NCBI GenBank assembly: GCA_031281685.1
Contig: JAITFA010000198.1
Coordinates: 1-7,789, forward strand
Length of the DNA stretch: 7,789 bases
Reading direction: 5' to 3'
Origin: Treponema sp.
GTDB taxonomy: Bacteria; Spirochaetota; Spirochaetia; Treponematales; Breznakiellaceae
This document shows positions 1 through 6,924 of this stretch, in pieces (the first letter of the stretch is position 1; every line of letters starts with the position of its first letter). Made by a program: the position numbers and the translations under genes. The notes under the pieces are model-generated. The model was not told the DNA's origin and searched no databases. It saw nothing but the letters and a program-made list of their open reading frames with translations.

Positions 1-22
1 TTCTTCTACCGATGATATACTC

Positions 23-847
23 ATGCGGCGTCTTAAACCTGGTTATATTATCATAAGTCTCGCTATACTGATCGTTTTATACTTAAGCGCCACCAAGACC
101 TTGAGCGCCAATAGCTCGCAGGACTCCCGCGAGCGTGTTCTGGTGTCAACTGAACCAAATTTTGATGCCAGACTACGCCAGGCGCTTGATACGGCGCATG
201 TCCCCCAGAACATCGCGGCGAGGATTCTGGTCAACGGCGCACAGTTTCGGGCTGACCTTCGAGGCGCACTGGACGAAGACCCCTACCTCTGGTTCCTTGT
301 TGACAAGCGACACGCTCTGCCCGCTGGCTATGAACCTGATGATCTGGTTGAGCTTGTTGAAGGCGTGTACCACTTGGGGAATACGCATATTTCCCTGCGC
401 CGGGTTGCGGCTGAGTCGCTTGCGGCAATGGCCCGCGCTGCTCAGAAAGATGGAATACGCCTGACAGTGTCCTCGGCGTACCGTTCCGAGGCTTATCAGG
501 CTGAGGTGTATGCACGAAATGTACGGGAAACTGGCAAGGAAATTGCTGACCGGGAATCAGCCCAACCCGGGCATAGTCAGCATCAGTTAGGCACGGTGGT
601 TGACTTTGGCTCCATAAGCGACGCCTTCGCCGCCACAGACGCGGGGCGCTGGGTTCTGGCCAACGCGGGAGACTTCGGCTGGTCGCTCTCATTCCCTAAT
701 GGCCTCGAAAACCTCACCGGTTATCGCTGGGAAAGCTGGCATTACCGCTATGTGGGCCACGCGCTTGTGGCGTTTATTGATACATGGTTTGATGGAATCC
801 AACAGTACGCTCTGCAATTTTTACACGAATGGGTAAACAACACATGA
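23..847 (+). CDS. VanY-type D-alanyl-D-alanine carboxypeptidase (peptidase M15B), membrane anchored
   Basis: This is a zinc peptidase expected to remove the terminal D-Ala from peptidoglycan stem peptides on the periplasmic side of the inner membrane. A hydrophobic segment at about residues 8-24 (YIIISLAILIVLYL) follows a basic start and acts as a signal anchor or signal peptide. The catalytic domain shows the M15B pattern: SSAYRS at 150-155, then QPGHSQHQLGTVVD at 181-194 (the SxHxxGxxxD box, with H187 and D194 as zinc ligands), and ESWHYRYVG at 237-245 (E237 catalytic base, H240 third zinc ligand). All key residues are present and 274 residues is normal for the family, so it should be active. 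The ATG at 23 is the first that includes the whole hydrophobic segment, but I see no clear ribosome binding site before it. The gene ends in an ATGA overlap with the methyltransferase gene. Activity on D,D rather than L,D bonds, and any link to glycopeptide resistance, cannot be read from the sequence; ordinary wall remodelling is likelier. Confidence 0.9.
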   Translation: MRRLKPGYIIISLAILIVLYLSATKTLSANSSQDSRERVLVSTEPNFDARLRQALDTAHVPQNIAARILVNGAQFRADLRGALDEDPYLWFLVDKRHALPAGYEPDDLVELVEGVYHLGNTHISLRRVAAESLAAMARAAQKDGIRLTVSSAYRSEAYQAEVYARNVRETGKEIADRESAQPGHSQHQLGTVVDFGSISDAFAATDAGRWVLANAGDFGWSLSFPNGLENLTGYRWESWHYRYVGHALVAFIDTWFDGIQQYALQFLHEWVNNT

Positions 848-2232
848 AACGAATCATTCTGAAACACGGCGAGGAACGCCGTATCCTCGGCGGACACCCA
901 TGGGTCTATGATAACGAGATCGAGCGAATCGTAAGTAGTAGCGGGAGTACCGCTGTGGCAGGCGGCGTGGAAAGCCTTGAGCCAGGGGAACTCGCCGACG
1001 TGGAAAGCGAGGGTAAGACCTACCTAGGCCGCGCCTTTGTAAACCCCGCGTCAAAAATCGTTGCCCGCCTTTACAGCCCGTCCAAAGAAGGTATGGATAA
1101 GGGCTTTTTCAAGCGCCGTATCCGTGAAGCCATTTCCCGGCGAGCCACTTACGACTTGCGCCGCGAATCAGCGCGGCTGGTATTTGCCGAGGCTGACCAG
1201 CTTCCGGGACTGATTGTGGACCGCTTTGTGGGCTGGCCAGCGCAAGCAGAGCTTGCGTCGCTTGCGGACTTTCCCCGTAATTTTGACGAAGCTGAGGCGC
1301 GTTTTGGGCCGCCGCTTTCATGGCTGGTTATTCAGATACTCACCGTTGGCATGGAGACGCGGCGAAACCTGATCCTCGCGGCGCTGGAAGAAACCCTAGG
1401 CGCTCGCACCAGCGGCGGATTTGGTCTCCCCGCCGCCATTATCGAGCGTTCCAATGCGCGGGCGCGGGAACTGGAAGGCTTGCCAGTGGCTGAAGGGCTA
1501 ATCAAGCGCTTCGGCGCTACTGAAACGCCGCATAACGCGCCGGACAGCGTTGTTATCTTTGAGAACGGCCTTCCATTTTTTTCGCATCTTGAGTCCGGCC
1601 AGAAAACAGGCCATTACCTCGATCAAAAGGAAAATCATCTCCATGCGGCTCGTCTCATAGCTGGTCTTGGCAACGCGGAACGTCCGCTCGAAGAGCGGCA
1701 ACTCACGGTACTTGACGCCTGCGCCTATACCGGCGGCTTTGCCATTCACGTAGCGCACATGGCGCAAACAGCGCAGATTCTGGCTGTAGATAGTTCACGG
1801 GAGGCGCTGGAAACGCTTAAACAAAACGCGCTGCTCAATGGGGTTGAAGCCCGGATCAGCGTCGAGGAAGCCGACATCTTTGAGTTCCTGCGCACACAGG
1901 AGCGTGCCAGAACCCGGTTTGACGCCATTATCCTGGACCCGCCCGCCTTTGCCAAATCACACACCCAACTCAAGGAAGCCTTGCGCGGTTATAAGGAAAT
2001 AAACCTTCGCGCCTTAAAGCTGCTTAACAAGGGCGGCATCCTAGTAAGCTGTTCGTGCAGTCAGGCCACTGACGAGAGCGACTTTAAACGCATGATACGC
2101 GATGCCGCTATTGACGCTGGGCGTCGGCTTCTCCAGCTTGATTTCCGCCTTCAGTCGCCGGATCACCCCATTCTCGTGGGCTATGACGAATCCTGCTACC
2201 TCAAGTGCGGATTCTATCAGGTTATTGCGTAA
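844..2232 (+). CDS. RlmI-like class I SAM-dependent rRNA (cytosine-C5) methyltransferase with N-terminal PUA domain
   Basis: This is a cytoplasmic methyltransferase of the YccW/RlmI group; E. coli RlmI makes m5C1962 in 23S rRNA. I chose the ATG at 844 because it overlaps the previous stop as ATGA and gives the family's usual start, MKRIILKHGEERRILGGHPW. An in-frame ATG at 829 would add five residues. Counting from 844, residues 1-80 are a PUA RNA-binding domain and a linker region follows. SGQKTGHYLDQKENH is at about 251-265, and VLDACAYTGGFA at 289-300 is SAM motif I. An acidic residue ends the next strand (AVDSS, D316), followed by DPPAF at 365-369 and SCSCS at 402-406. By recalled alignment C405 matches the RlmI cysteine of SCSG. 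The 462 residues exceed E. coli RlmI (about 396); part of the excess is a stretch of about 25 residues near 132-157, between DRFVGW and LSWLVIQ. The exact target base is inferred from the family. Confidence 0.9.
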   Translation: MKRIILKHGEERRILGGHPWVYDNEIERIVSSSGSTAVAGGVESLEPGELADVESEGKTYLGRAFVNPASKIVARLYSPSKEGMDKGFFKRRIREAISRRATYDLRRESARLVFAEADQLPGLIVDRFVGWPAQAELASLADFPRNFDEAEARFGPPLSWLVIQILTVGMETRRNLILAALEETLGARTSGGFGLPAAIIERSNARARELEGLPVAEGLIKRFGATETPHNAPDSVVIFENGLPFFSHLESGQKTGHYLDQKENHLHAARLIAGLGNAERPLEERQLTVLDACAYTGGFAIHVAHMAQTAQILAVDSSREALETLKQNALLNGVEARISVEEADIFEFLRTQERARTRFDAIILDPPAFAKSHTQLKEALRGYKEINLRALKLLNKGGILVSCSCSQATDESDFKRMIRDAAIDAGRRLLQLDFRLQSPDHPILVGYDESCYLKCGFYQVIA

Positions 2233-2273
2233 TGCGTTCTCAAAGCTCCCCGATCTATGCTACTCTTTAGGCT

Positions 2274-4379
2274 ATGAACTTTAACGCGAATTTAAATAAC
2301 AATAAACAAATCAAGCTACTCGTCGCGCTTCTCTCACCCGTGTTTTTTCTGGCGGCTGATAGCTCTGAACCGTCCATCGCGGCGCGTGTCTCGCGTCTTG
2401 TCATTCAAGTCGCGCTCATCGTGGTACTGACCCGCATGGTCAGAAACCTCAACAAGGGACGCGGGATACCGCTCGTTATCGGAGACCTGTTGGCCGGGGT
2501 ACTCATCGGGCCTTACGCCTTGGGCAGCATCTATATAAAAGGCGTCTTTGACGGTTTCTTCCCGCGTTTTGACGGGCCAATTTCGGTTAGCCCAGAACTC
2601 TACACCTGCGCCGTACTGGGATCAGGGGTGCTTTTGTTCGCTATGGGCCTTGAGACTGACTTAAAAATGTTCATCCGCTATTCAGTGGCGGGAAGCATCA
2701 TCGGTATTGGCGGGGCGCTGGTGTCGTTTATCACAGGCGCTTTCACTGTCTCGCTGTTTCTGCAAATGCCAATCACCGCGCTCCCCTGCCTGTTTATGGG
2801 ACTGCTCGCCTCGGTAAGCTCAGTCGGGATCAGTTCCCACGCTTTAATGAAGCAGAAAAAAATAGACAGTACCGAGGGCATAAGCGCCTTTGCCGCGGCT
2901 GGTACGGACAATATCTTTGGCTTAGTTATGCTCGTGGTCATTATGGGGATCGCGGGGGGCGGCGCCGGAAGCGTGCTGCTCAAGATAGCCCTCTGGCTCG
3001 TGTTTGGCGCTCTGGCGCTGCGGCTTGCCTTCTCAAAAAAGCTGGGCGAAGCCCTCAACGCCGTGAGCTTCGCCAATGATTTGTCCCTGCTTGCGCTGGG
3101 CGCGGCCTTCCTTGTGGGCGGCGTCTTTGATACGTTTGGTCTGCCGCTCGTCAGCGGCGCTTATCTCATTGGCTTGTCCCTGTCCAGAACCTCGCTGGCA
3201 TCCATCATTCAAGACAGAATTCGCGGCATCTACGATTTGTTCATACCTATCTTCTTCGCGGTTATGGGAATGCTTATCGATCTTTCAGTGCTATTCTCAA
3301 CACCGGTACTCCTTTTCGCGCTTGGGCTTACGCTTCTGCTCACGCTTGCCAAGTTCGTGGGTTGCGGCCTACCCGCGCTATTCATCGGTTTTAACACAAG
3401 GGGCGCGCTCCGTATTGGCGCGCTTATGAGCAGTCGCGGAGAACTCAGTATTATCATCGCCTCGCTTGCCTTTGTCGCGGGCGCGTTTGATGCGCGGCTT
3501 TTTGGGGCAGTCATGCTTATGTGCCTTATAAGCTCCTGCGGCGCATTCCTGTTCTCCAGCTTTATCCTCAAGTTCCCCGGTCCGGGTACGAAAAAGCAAG
3601 TCAAAAGCGATGAACTGGTACACGTAACTTGGGAATTCTACTCAGATGAAATCGCCAGTCTAGTGATCGATATGCTACTTATGAATCTCAAGGAAGACGG
3701 CTTTTTTACGCAGCGGATCAACATTGACGAAGGCATTGCTCAGGCGCGGAAAGACACAGTCGCGCTCTCGATCATCGGGACAGGGAGCGCCGTAAACATT
3801 GAGACCTACAAGGGAGATGTAGCCTTTGTGCGGAACGAAGTGCATAAGGTCGTAATTAACATCAGGGCTGCGGTTCAGAAGATCGCCCTGTCCACCGACC
3901 ATCCGGCGTCTCAGAAAAAGGAATCCGCAAGCGAGCTGCTCTCCCTCATAAAATGGGAGAATATCGTCCTTGACCTAAAGGCAGAGACAAAAGAAGCGGT
4001 ACTCGCCGAACTGGTGGACGTTCTGGCGACACGCGGTAAGCTGTACAATCGAGACGATGTGTTAAACGCGGTGCTGGCGCGGGAGAAAATCATGAGTACG
4101 GGAATACAGTACGGCATTGCCATGCCCCACGCCAAAACCGATGGGGTCAGCGACCTCCATGTGGTGATTGGCATCAAAAAAACCGGCATTGAGTTCAACT
4201 CGCTGGACGGCGAAAAGGCGCGGCTCTTTATTCTGGTTGTTTCCCCCAAAAAACGGGACAGCCAGCACGTGCCTTTCCTCGCGGCCATTACCTCAGTATT
4301 GAAGGACGCCACTGTCCGTGAGCGAGTCATAAACGCCGCCACTAACGAGGAGGCGTATACCCTGCTCATGGGACGCTGA
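2274..4379 (+). CDS. Kef/CPA2-type cation:proton antiporter fused to a C-terminal PTS EIIA (fructose/Ntr-type) domain
   Basis: This inner-membrane monovalent cation/H+ exchanger carries a cytoplasmic regulatory domain. Residues about 40-435 form a polytopic sodium/proton exchanger domain. Visible family signatures are PLVIGDLLAGVLIGP (66-80), LFAMGLETDL (121-130), the discontinuous-helix region AGTDNIFGLV (209-218), FFAVMGMLIDL (327-337) and MSSRGELSIIIASLA (385-399). Residues about 440-550 are a soluble linker region that I do not recognise. Residues about 555-700 are an EIIA type-2 domain with the phosphorylatable histidine in AMPHAKTDGV (H619) and a downstream LHVVIG. Phosphorylation through HPr or an Ntr-type phosphorelay could gate the transporter; that is inference from the fusion. 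The pair usually read as DD in related exchangers is D212-N213 here. The upstream gap is 41 bases, and the start has only a weak AGG two bases before the ATG, so translation initiation may be poor or SD-independent. The ion (K+ or Na+) cannot be told. Confidence 0.9.
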   Translation: MNFNANLNNNKQIKLLVALLSPVFFLAADSSEPSIAARVSRLVIQVALIVVLTRMVRNLNKGRGIPLVIGDLLAGVLIGPYALGSIYIKGVFDGFFPRFDGPISVSPELYTCAVLGSGVLLFAMGLETDLKMFIRYSVAGSIIGIGGALVSFITGAFTVSLFLQMPITALPCLFMGLLASVSSVGISSHALMKQKKIDSTEGISAFAAAGTDNIFGLVMLVVIMGIAGGGAGSVLLKIALWLVFGALALRLAFSKKLGEALNAVSFANDLSLLALGAAFLVGGVFDTFGLPLVSGAYLIGLSLSRTSLASIIQDRIRGIYDLFIPIFFAVMGMLIDLSVLFSTPVLLFALGLTLLLTLAKFVGCGLPALFIGFNTRGALRIGALMSSRGELSIIIASLAFVAGAFDARLFGAVMLMCLISSCGAFLFSSFILKFPGPGTKKQVKSDELVHVTWEFYSDEIASLVIDMLLMNLKEDGFFTQRINIDEGIAQARKDTVALSIIGTGSAVNIETYKGDVAFVRNEVHKVVINIRAAVQKIALSTDHPASQKKESASELLSLIKWENIVLDLKAETKEAVLAELVDVLATRGKLYNRDDVLNAVLAREKIMSTGIQYGIAMPHAKTDGVSDLHVVIGIKKTGIEFNSLDGEKARLFILVVSPKKRDSQHVPFLAAITSVLKDATVRERVINAATNEEAYTLLMGR

Positions 4380-4389
4380 AAAAGAGGCG

Positions 4390-4423
4390 AAAGCGCGACG
4401 TGCTTATACTTTTTGCGCTTTTT
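4390..4423 (+). terminator. Probable intrinsic terminator after the antiporter gene
   Basis: AAAGCGC (4390-4396) is repeated inverted as GCGCTTT (4415-4421). The stem can extend by a G-T and an A-T pair to 9 bp with a loop of about 14 bases. A run of five T (4419-4423) forms the end of the stem and the tail. It begins 11 bases after the antiporter stop and precedes the leader of the ABC operon, as expected for a transcription unit boundary. The long loop and short T-run keep confidence moderate. Confidence 0.45.
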
Positions 4424-4464
4424 ATCGTTGTTATAGCACTGTACCCTCTTTTCATTCAGCCCCA

Positions 4465-4495
4465 TTGCCTTGTATGTTTTCTGTATCTTTATACC
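4465..4495 (+). promoter_or_regulatory. Candidate sigma-70-like promoter for the amino-acid ABC operon
   Basis: TTGCCT (4465-4470) and TATACC (4490-4495) resemble -35 and -10 boxes. The 19-base spacer is longer than ideal. They lie between the terminator and the ribosome binding site of the binding-protein gene, in the most T-rich part of the 135-base gap. The match is partial. A promoter somewhere in 4424-4500 is likelier than this exact placement. Confidence 0.25.
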
Positions 4496-4500
4496 ATTTT

Positions 4501-4506
4501 GAGGAG
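4501..4506 (+). promoter_or_regulatory. Strong Shine-Dalgarno site of the binding-protein gene
   Basis: GAGGAG lies eight bases before the ATG at 4515. It is the best ribosome binding site in the window and fixes that start. Strong initiation fits the high stoichiometry usually needed for a periplasmic binding protein relative to its permease and ATPase. Confidence 0.75.
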
Positions 4507-4514
4507 AAAATTGC

Positions 4515-5321
4515 ATGAAACGATTGTTGTGTACGGCGCTTACCGCGCTGGTTCTAGTCGGGGCTGTGTCCGCGAGCGCGGCTCAGCAGAGGTCTAGCGG
4601 GCTTACCTTGACACCGGGGGTATTGAATATCGGCATGGAGATTGGCTATCCGCCGTTTGAGTACCTTGATACCGATGGCAAAACACCCATTGGCTTTGAC
4701 GTGCAGATGGCTAAAGCCCTCGCCGCCAAGCTCGGTCTCACTCTGAACTTAATTGACACCGCCTGGGACGGCATCTTCGCTGGCGTTGACACCAGCAGGT
4801 ACGATTGCATCATCTCAGCGGTTACGATTACCGAGGAGCGGCTGCAGCGCCATAACTTCACCAAACCCTACATAGGGAACGCGCAGGTTATGGTTCTGCG
4901 TAAGGACTCCGGGATCACAGCCCGTACCCCGCAAGAAACGTCCGGCTTGGGAGTCTCGTATCAGGCGGAAACCACCTCAGACATCTTTATGGCTAATCTC
5001 GCGGCTCAGGGCGTGAACTTCACCCCGTATGAGTATGACAAAGTGCTGAACTGTTTTGATGAACTGAAACTGGGGCGCGTTGACGTGATTATATGCGACA
5101 GTCTTGTGGCGTTTGACTATACCAGAGCCGAAGACTCCCCTTTCGAGGTTGTCTGGGAAGGAACGGCTGACGAGACCTTTGGCATCTGCCTCAAAAAGGG
5201 CAACGACGCGCTGACCGCCGCGCTGGACAAGGCGCTTGATGAACTCTTTGCCGACGGGACCATGCGGAATATCTCGATAGAGGTATTCGGCAGAGACATG
5301 GTAAGTAGCGTGCGAAACTAA
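4515..5321 (+). CDS. Polar amino-acid ABC transporter, periplasmic substrate-binding protein (SBP family 3)
   Basis: This protein captures an amino acid in the periplasm and delivers it to the permease encoded next. Residues 1-23 are a signal peptide with basic start MKR, hydrophobic core LVLVGAVSA, and probable cleavage near ASA-A or SAA-QQ. The only early cysteine (C6) is not in a lipobox, so a soluble rather than lipid-anchored protein is likely. The mature protein shows the family 3 pattern. The opening strand is NIGMEIGYPPFEYLD (38-52), followed by GKTPIGFDVQMAKALA (55-70) and the pocket segment SAVTITEERL (101-110), whose R109 normally binds the ligand carboxylate. F115-Y119 (FTKPY) and GRVDVIICDSLVA (187-199) follow, with D195 normally binding the amino group. 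At 268 residues it has the usual length. The ligand cannot be named from these motifs; glutamine, cystine or a basic amino acid are all possible. It is the first gene of a three-gene unit, nine bases ahead of the permease gene. Confidence 0.93.
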   Translation: MKRLLCTALTALVLVGAVSASAAQQRSSGLTLTPGVLNIGMEIGYPPFEYLDTDGKTPIGFDVQMAKALAAKLGLTLNLIDTAWDGIFAGVDTSRYDCIISAVTITEERLQRHNFTKPYIGNAQVMVLRKDSGITARTPQETSGLGVSYQAETTSDIFMANLAAQGVNFTPYEYDKVLNCFDELKLGRVDVIICDSLVAFDYTRAEDSPFEVVWEGTADETFGICLKKGNDALTAALDKALDELFADGTMRNISIEVFGRDMVSSVRN

Positions 5322-5330
5322 GGCGGATAT

Positions 5331-6008
5331 ATGGACAACCTACGGAAAATGCTCGCATGGATACCTCAGCTTCTTGATGGTTCACGGGTTACGATTTTCT
5401 TGACCGTGGCGGCGGTTTCCGCGGGGCTTGTTTTGAGCCTCTTTCTTGCCTTGGGTAAGATGTCAAAAAAGCGCGTCCTTAACCGTATCTGCAGCGCCTA
5501 TATCTTTTTCTTTCGGGGAACGCCCCTGCTTATGCAGCTCTACTTTATCTACTACGCGCTTCCCATGATATCCCCCATTTTCATCATCAGGACCGGGGAT
5601 CAGTTCTTTGACCGGTTTATACCCGCGTGGATCGCGTTTGGACTTAACTCCGCCGCGTACTGCGCGGAAATCATCCGCGCCGCGATTCAGTCCATCGACA
5701 AGGGGCAGTTTGAGGCGTCCCGCGCCTTGGGCATGTCCTACGCCCAGACCATGCGGCTGGTGATCATCCCCCAATCCATACGCCGCCTTATCCCGCCGGT
5801 GGGGAACGAATTCATCATGGTACTGAAAGACGCTTCCCTTGTTTCCATGATTGCTCTGGTAGACATCACCAAAGCCACGCGGAACATCGAGTCCTCCACG
5901 CGCTCGGCGCTGGTCTACATACCGGCAATGATCCTCTACCTTATCATTACAGCCGTGTTTTCCTTTATCTTCCATAAACTTGAGAAGCGATACTCTATCT
6001 ATGAGTAA
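5331..6008 (+). CDS. Polar amino-acid ABC transporter permease (HisM/GlnP family)
   Basis: This inner-membrane channel subunit probably works as a homodimer, since only one permease gene is present. Hydrophobic segments are visible at about residues 20-42, 53-80, 96-118, 158-178 and 194-214. The family hallmark [17 protein letters not shown] spans 59-75. The cytoplasmic EAA coupling loop, which docks on the ATPase, is at 128-156 ([20 protein letters not shown], then QSIRRLIPP), with its conserved glycine at 134. The length of 225 residues is typical. The start at 5331 has AAGG at 5320-5323 seven bases upstream, overlapping the stop codon of the preceding gene, which suggests translational coupling. 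The ATPase gene begins 11 bases after its stop. Confidence 0.93.
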   Translation: MDNLRKMLAWIPQLLDGSRVTIFLTVAAVSAGLVLSLFLALGKMSKKRVLNRICSAYIFFFRGTPLLMQLYFIYYALPMISPIFIIRTGDQFFDRFIPAWIAFGLNSAAYCAEIIRAAIQSIDKGQFEASRALGMSYAQTMRLVIIPQSIRRLIPPVGNEFIMVLKDASLVSMIALVDITKATRNIESSTRSALVYIPAMILYLIITAVFSFIFHKLEKRYSIYE

Positions 6009-6019
6009 CGGGGGCGTAT

Positions 6020-6778
6020 ATGTCTATGATTAAAACCGTCGGAGTCAGCAAGGCGTTTGGAACCGTACAGGTGCTTAAAGACGTTTCACTCGAAGTTCAG
6101 CAAAAAGAGGTGGTCTGTATTATCGGACCGTCGGGCGCGGGCAAGTCAACGTACCTGCGCTCGCTCAACCGCCTTGAGCGTATTGATGAAGGGAAGATAT
6201 ATATAGAAGACAACTTGCTGTTTGACTGTGTAAACGGGGTGAACCTCGTGAAGATGCCTCTGCGCGAGCGAAACCTGCGGCTTCTTGAGGTGGGTATGGT
6301 GTTTCAGCGCTTTAACCTGTTTCCCCATAAAACCGCGCTGGAGAACGTAGTGCTGGCGCCGATTCATGTGAAAAAAGTGCCGGTGCCAGAGGCGCGAGGA
6401 AAAGCGCTGTCGCTGCTGGAGCGCGTGGGACTTGCCGACAAGATCGACGCCTACCCCGCCCAGCTTTCAGGCGGTCAGCAGCAGCGGGTCGCCATTGCCC
6501 GCGCTCTGGCAATGGAGCCGCGCATCATGCTCTTTGACGAGCCGACTTCCGCCCTTGATCCAGAGCTGGTTGGCGAGGTGTTAAGCGTGATGAAAAGTCT
6601 TGCAAACGCCGGCATGACCATGCTCGTGGTAACGCACGAGATGAGCTTTGCCCGCGAAGTCGCGGACAAGGTGGTATTCATGTACCAAGGCTCGATTCTG
6701 GAAGCGGGGAAGCCAGAGGATATGTTCGCCAATCCCACGAATGAACGAACCCGTCAGTTCCTGCAAAGCGTGCTGTAG
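6020..6778 (+). CDS. Polar amino-acid ABC transporter ATP-binding protein (GlnQ/HisP family)
   Basis: This cytoplasmic ATPase subunit powers import by the binding protein and permease encoded upstream. All nucleotide-binding motifs are intact. They are the Walker [10 protein letters not shown] (36-44), Q-loop glutamine Q96 in [10 protein letters not shown], signature LSGGQQQR (149-156), Walker B IMLFDEP (169-175, catalytic E174), D-loop SALD (177-180) and H-loop H206 in VVTHEM. The length of 252 residues is normal. A G-run (6010-6014) lies five bases before the ATG at 6020. A second in-frame ATG at 6026 is possible and would remove two residues. It is the last gene of the operon; downstream is a gene-free stretch with hairpins. 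I see no added C-terminal regulatory domain. Confidence 0.94.
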   Translation: MSMIKTVGVSKAFGTVQVLKDVSLEVQQKEVVCIIGPSGAGKSTYLRSLNRLERIDEGKIYIEDNLLFDCVNGVNLVKMPLRERNLRLLEVGMVFQRFNLFPHKTALENVVLAPIHVKKVPVPEARGKALSLLERVGLADKIDAYPAQLSGGQQQRVAIARALAMEPRIMLFDEPTSALDPELVGEVLSVMKSLANAGMTMLVVTHEMSFAREVADKVVFMYQGSILEAGKPEDMFANPTNERTRQFLQSVL

Positions 6779-6923
6779 GCGCCAGTACCGCGGCGCGTAC
6801 TTTAAGTCAGCGGCTTTACAGCGCTGCTGACAACCCAAGCCATAGAAAACATCAGGAAACCGCGCCGCCATACTGAGCTAAAGCAATTCCCGGCGAGGCT
6901 TCAGGTCATTGCTCACCGGAATT
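6779..6923. other. Gene-free stretch between the ABC operon and the repeat array
   Basis: I see no credible gene here on either strand: overlapping open frames are shadows with no recognisable product. It holds two inverted repeats, listed separately, and ends exactly where the 21-bp array begins. Confidence 0.6.
6806..6831 (+). terminator. Hairpin after the ABC operon, possible terminator or transcript end
   Basis: GTCAGCGGC (6806-6814) pairs with GCGCTGCTGAC (using 6823-6831) in a 9-bp stem containing one G-T pair and an 8-base loop. It begins 28 bases after the ATPase stop, where operon termination is expected. No T-run follows, so it is not a classical intrinsic terminator. It could stabilise the 3' end of the mRNA. 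Confidence 0.3.
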
Positions 6924-6924
6924 G
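6884..6924. repeat. Inverted repeat abutting the left end of the 21-bp array
   Basis: CAATTCC (6884-6890) and GGAATTG (6918-6924) are perfect 7-bp arms. Allowing one bulged C, a further GG/CC and then GAG/CTC can pair across one mismatch, giving about 12 pairs and a 14-base loop. The right arm's last G is the first base of array unit 1. I find no matching arm at the right end of the array, so it does not behave like terminal repeats of a mobile element. Confidence 0.4.

Noticed and set aside
231..692. Minus-strand 153-residue open frame
   Set aside because: It is antisense to the intact carboxypeptidase domain and is a Pro/Arg/Gln-rich shadow without motifs.
3911..4516. Minus-strand 201-residue open frame
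   Set aside because: It is antisense to the EIIA domain, whose plus-strand reading has clear family motifs; the minus reading is Ser/Arg-rich without recognisable domains.
4400..4597. Small hydrophobic membrane protein starting with GTG
   Set aside because: It lies over the terminator, promoter region and signal-peptide codons of the binding-protein gene. Its hydrophobic part reflects T-rich intergenic DNA, and it lacks a ribosome binding site.
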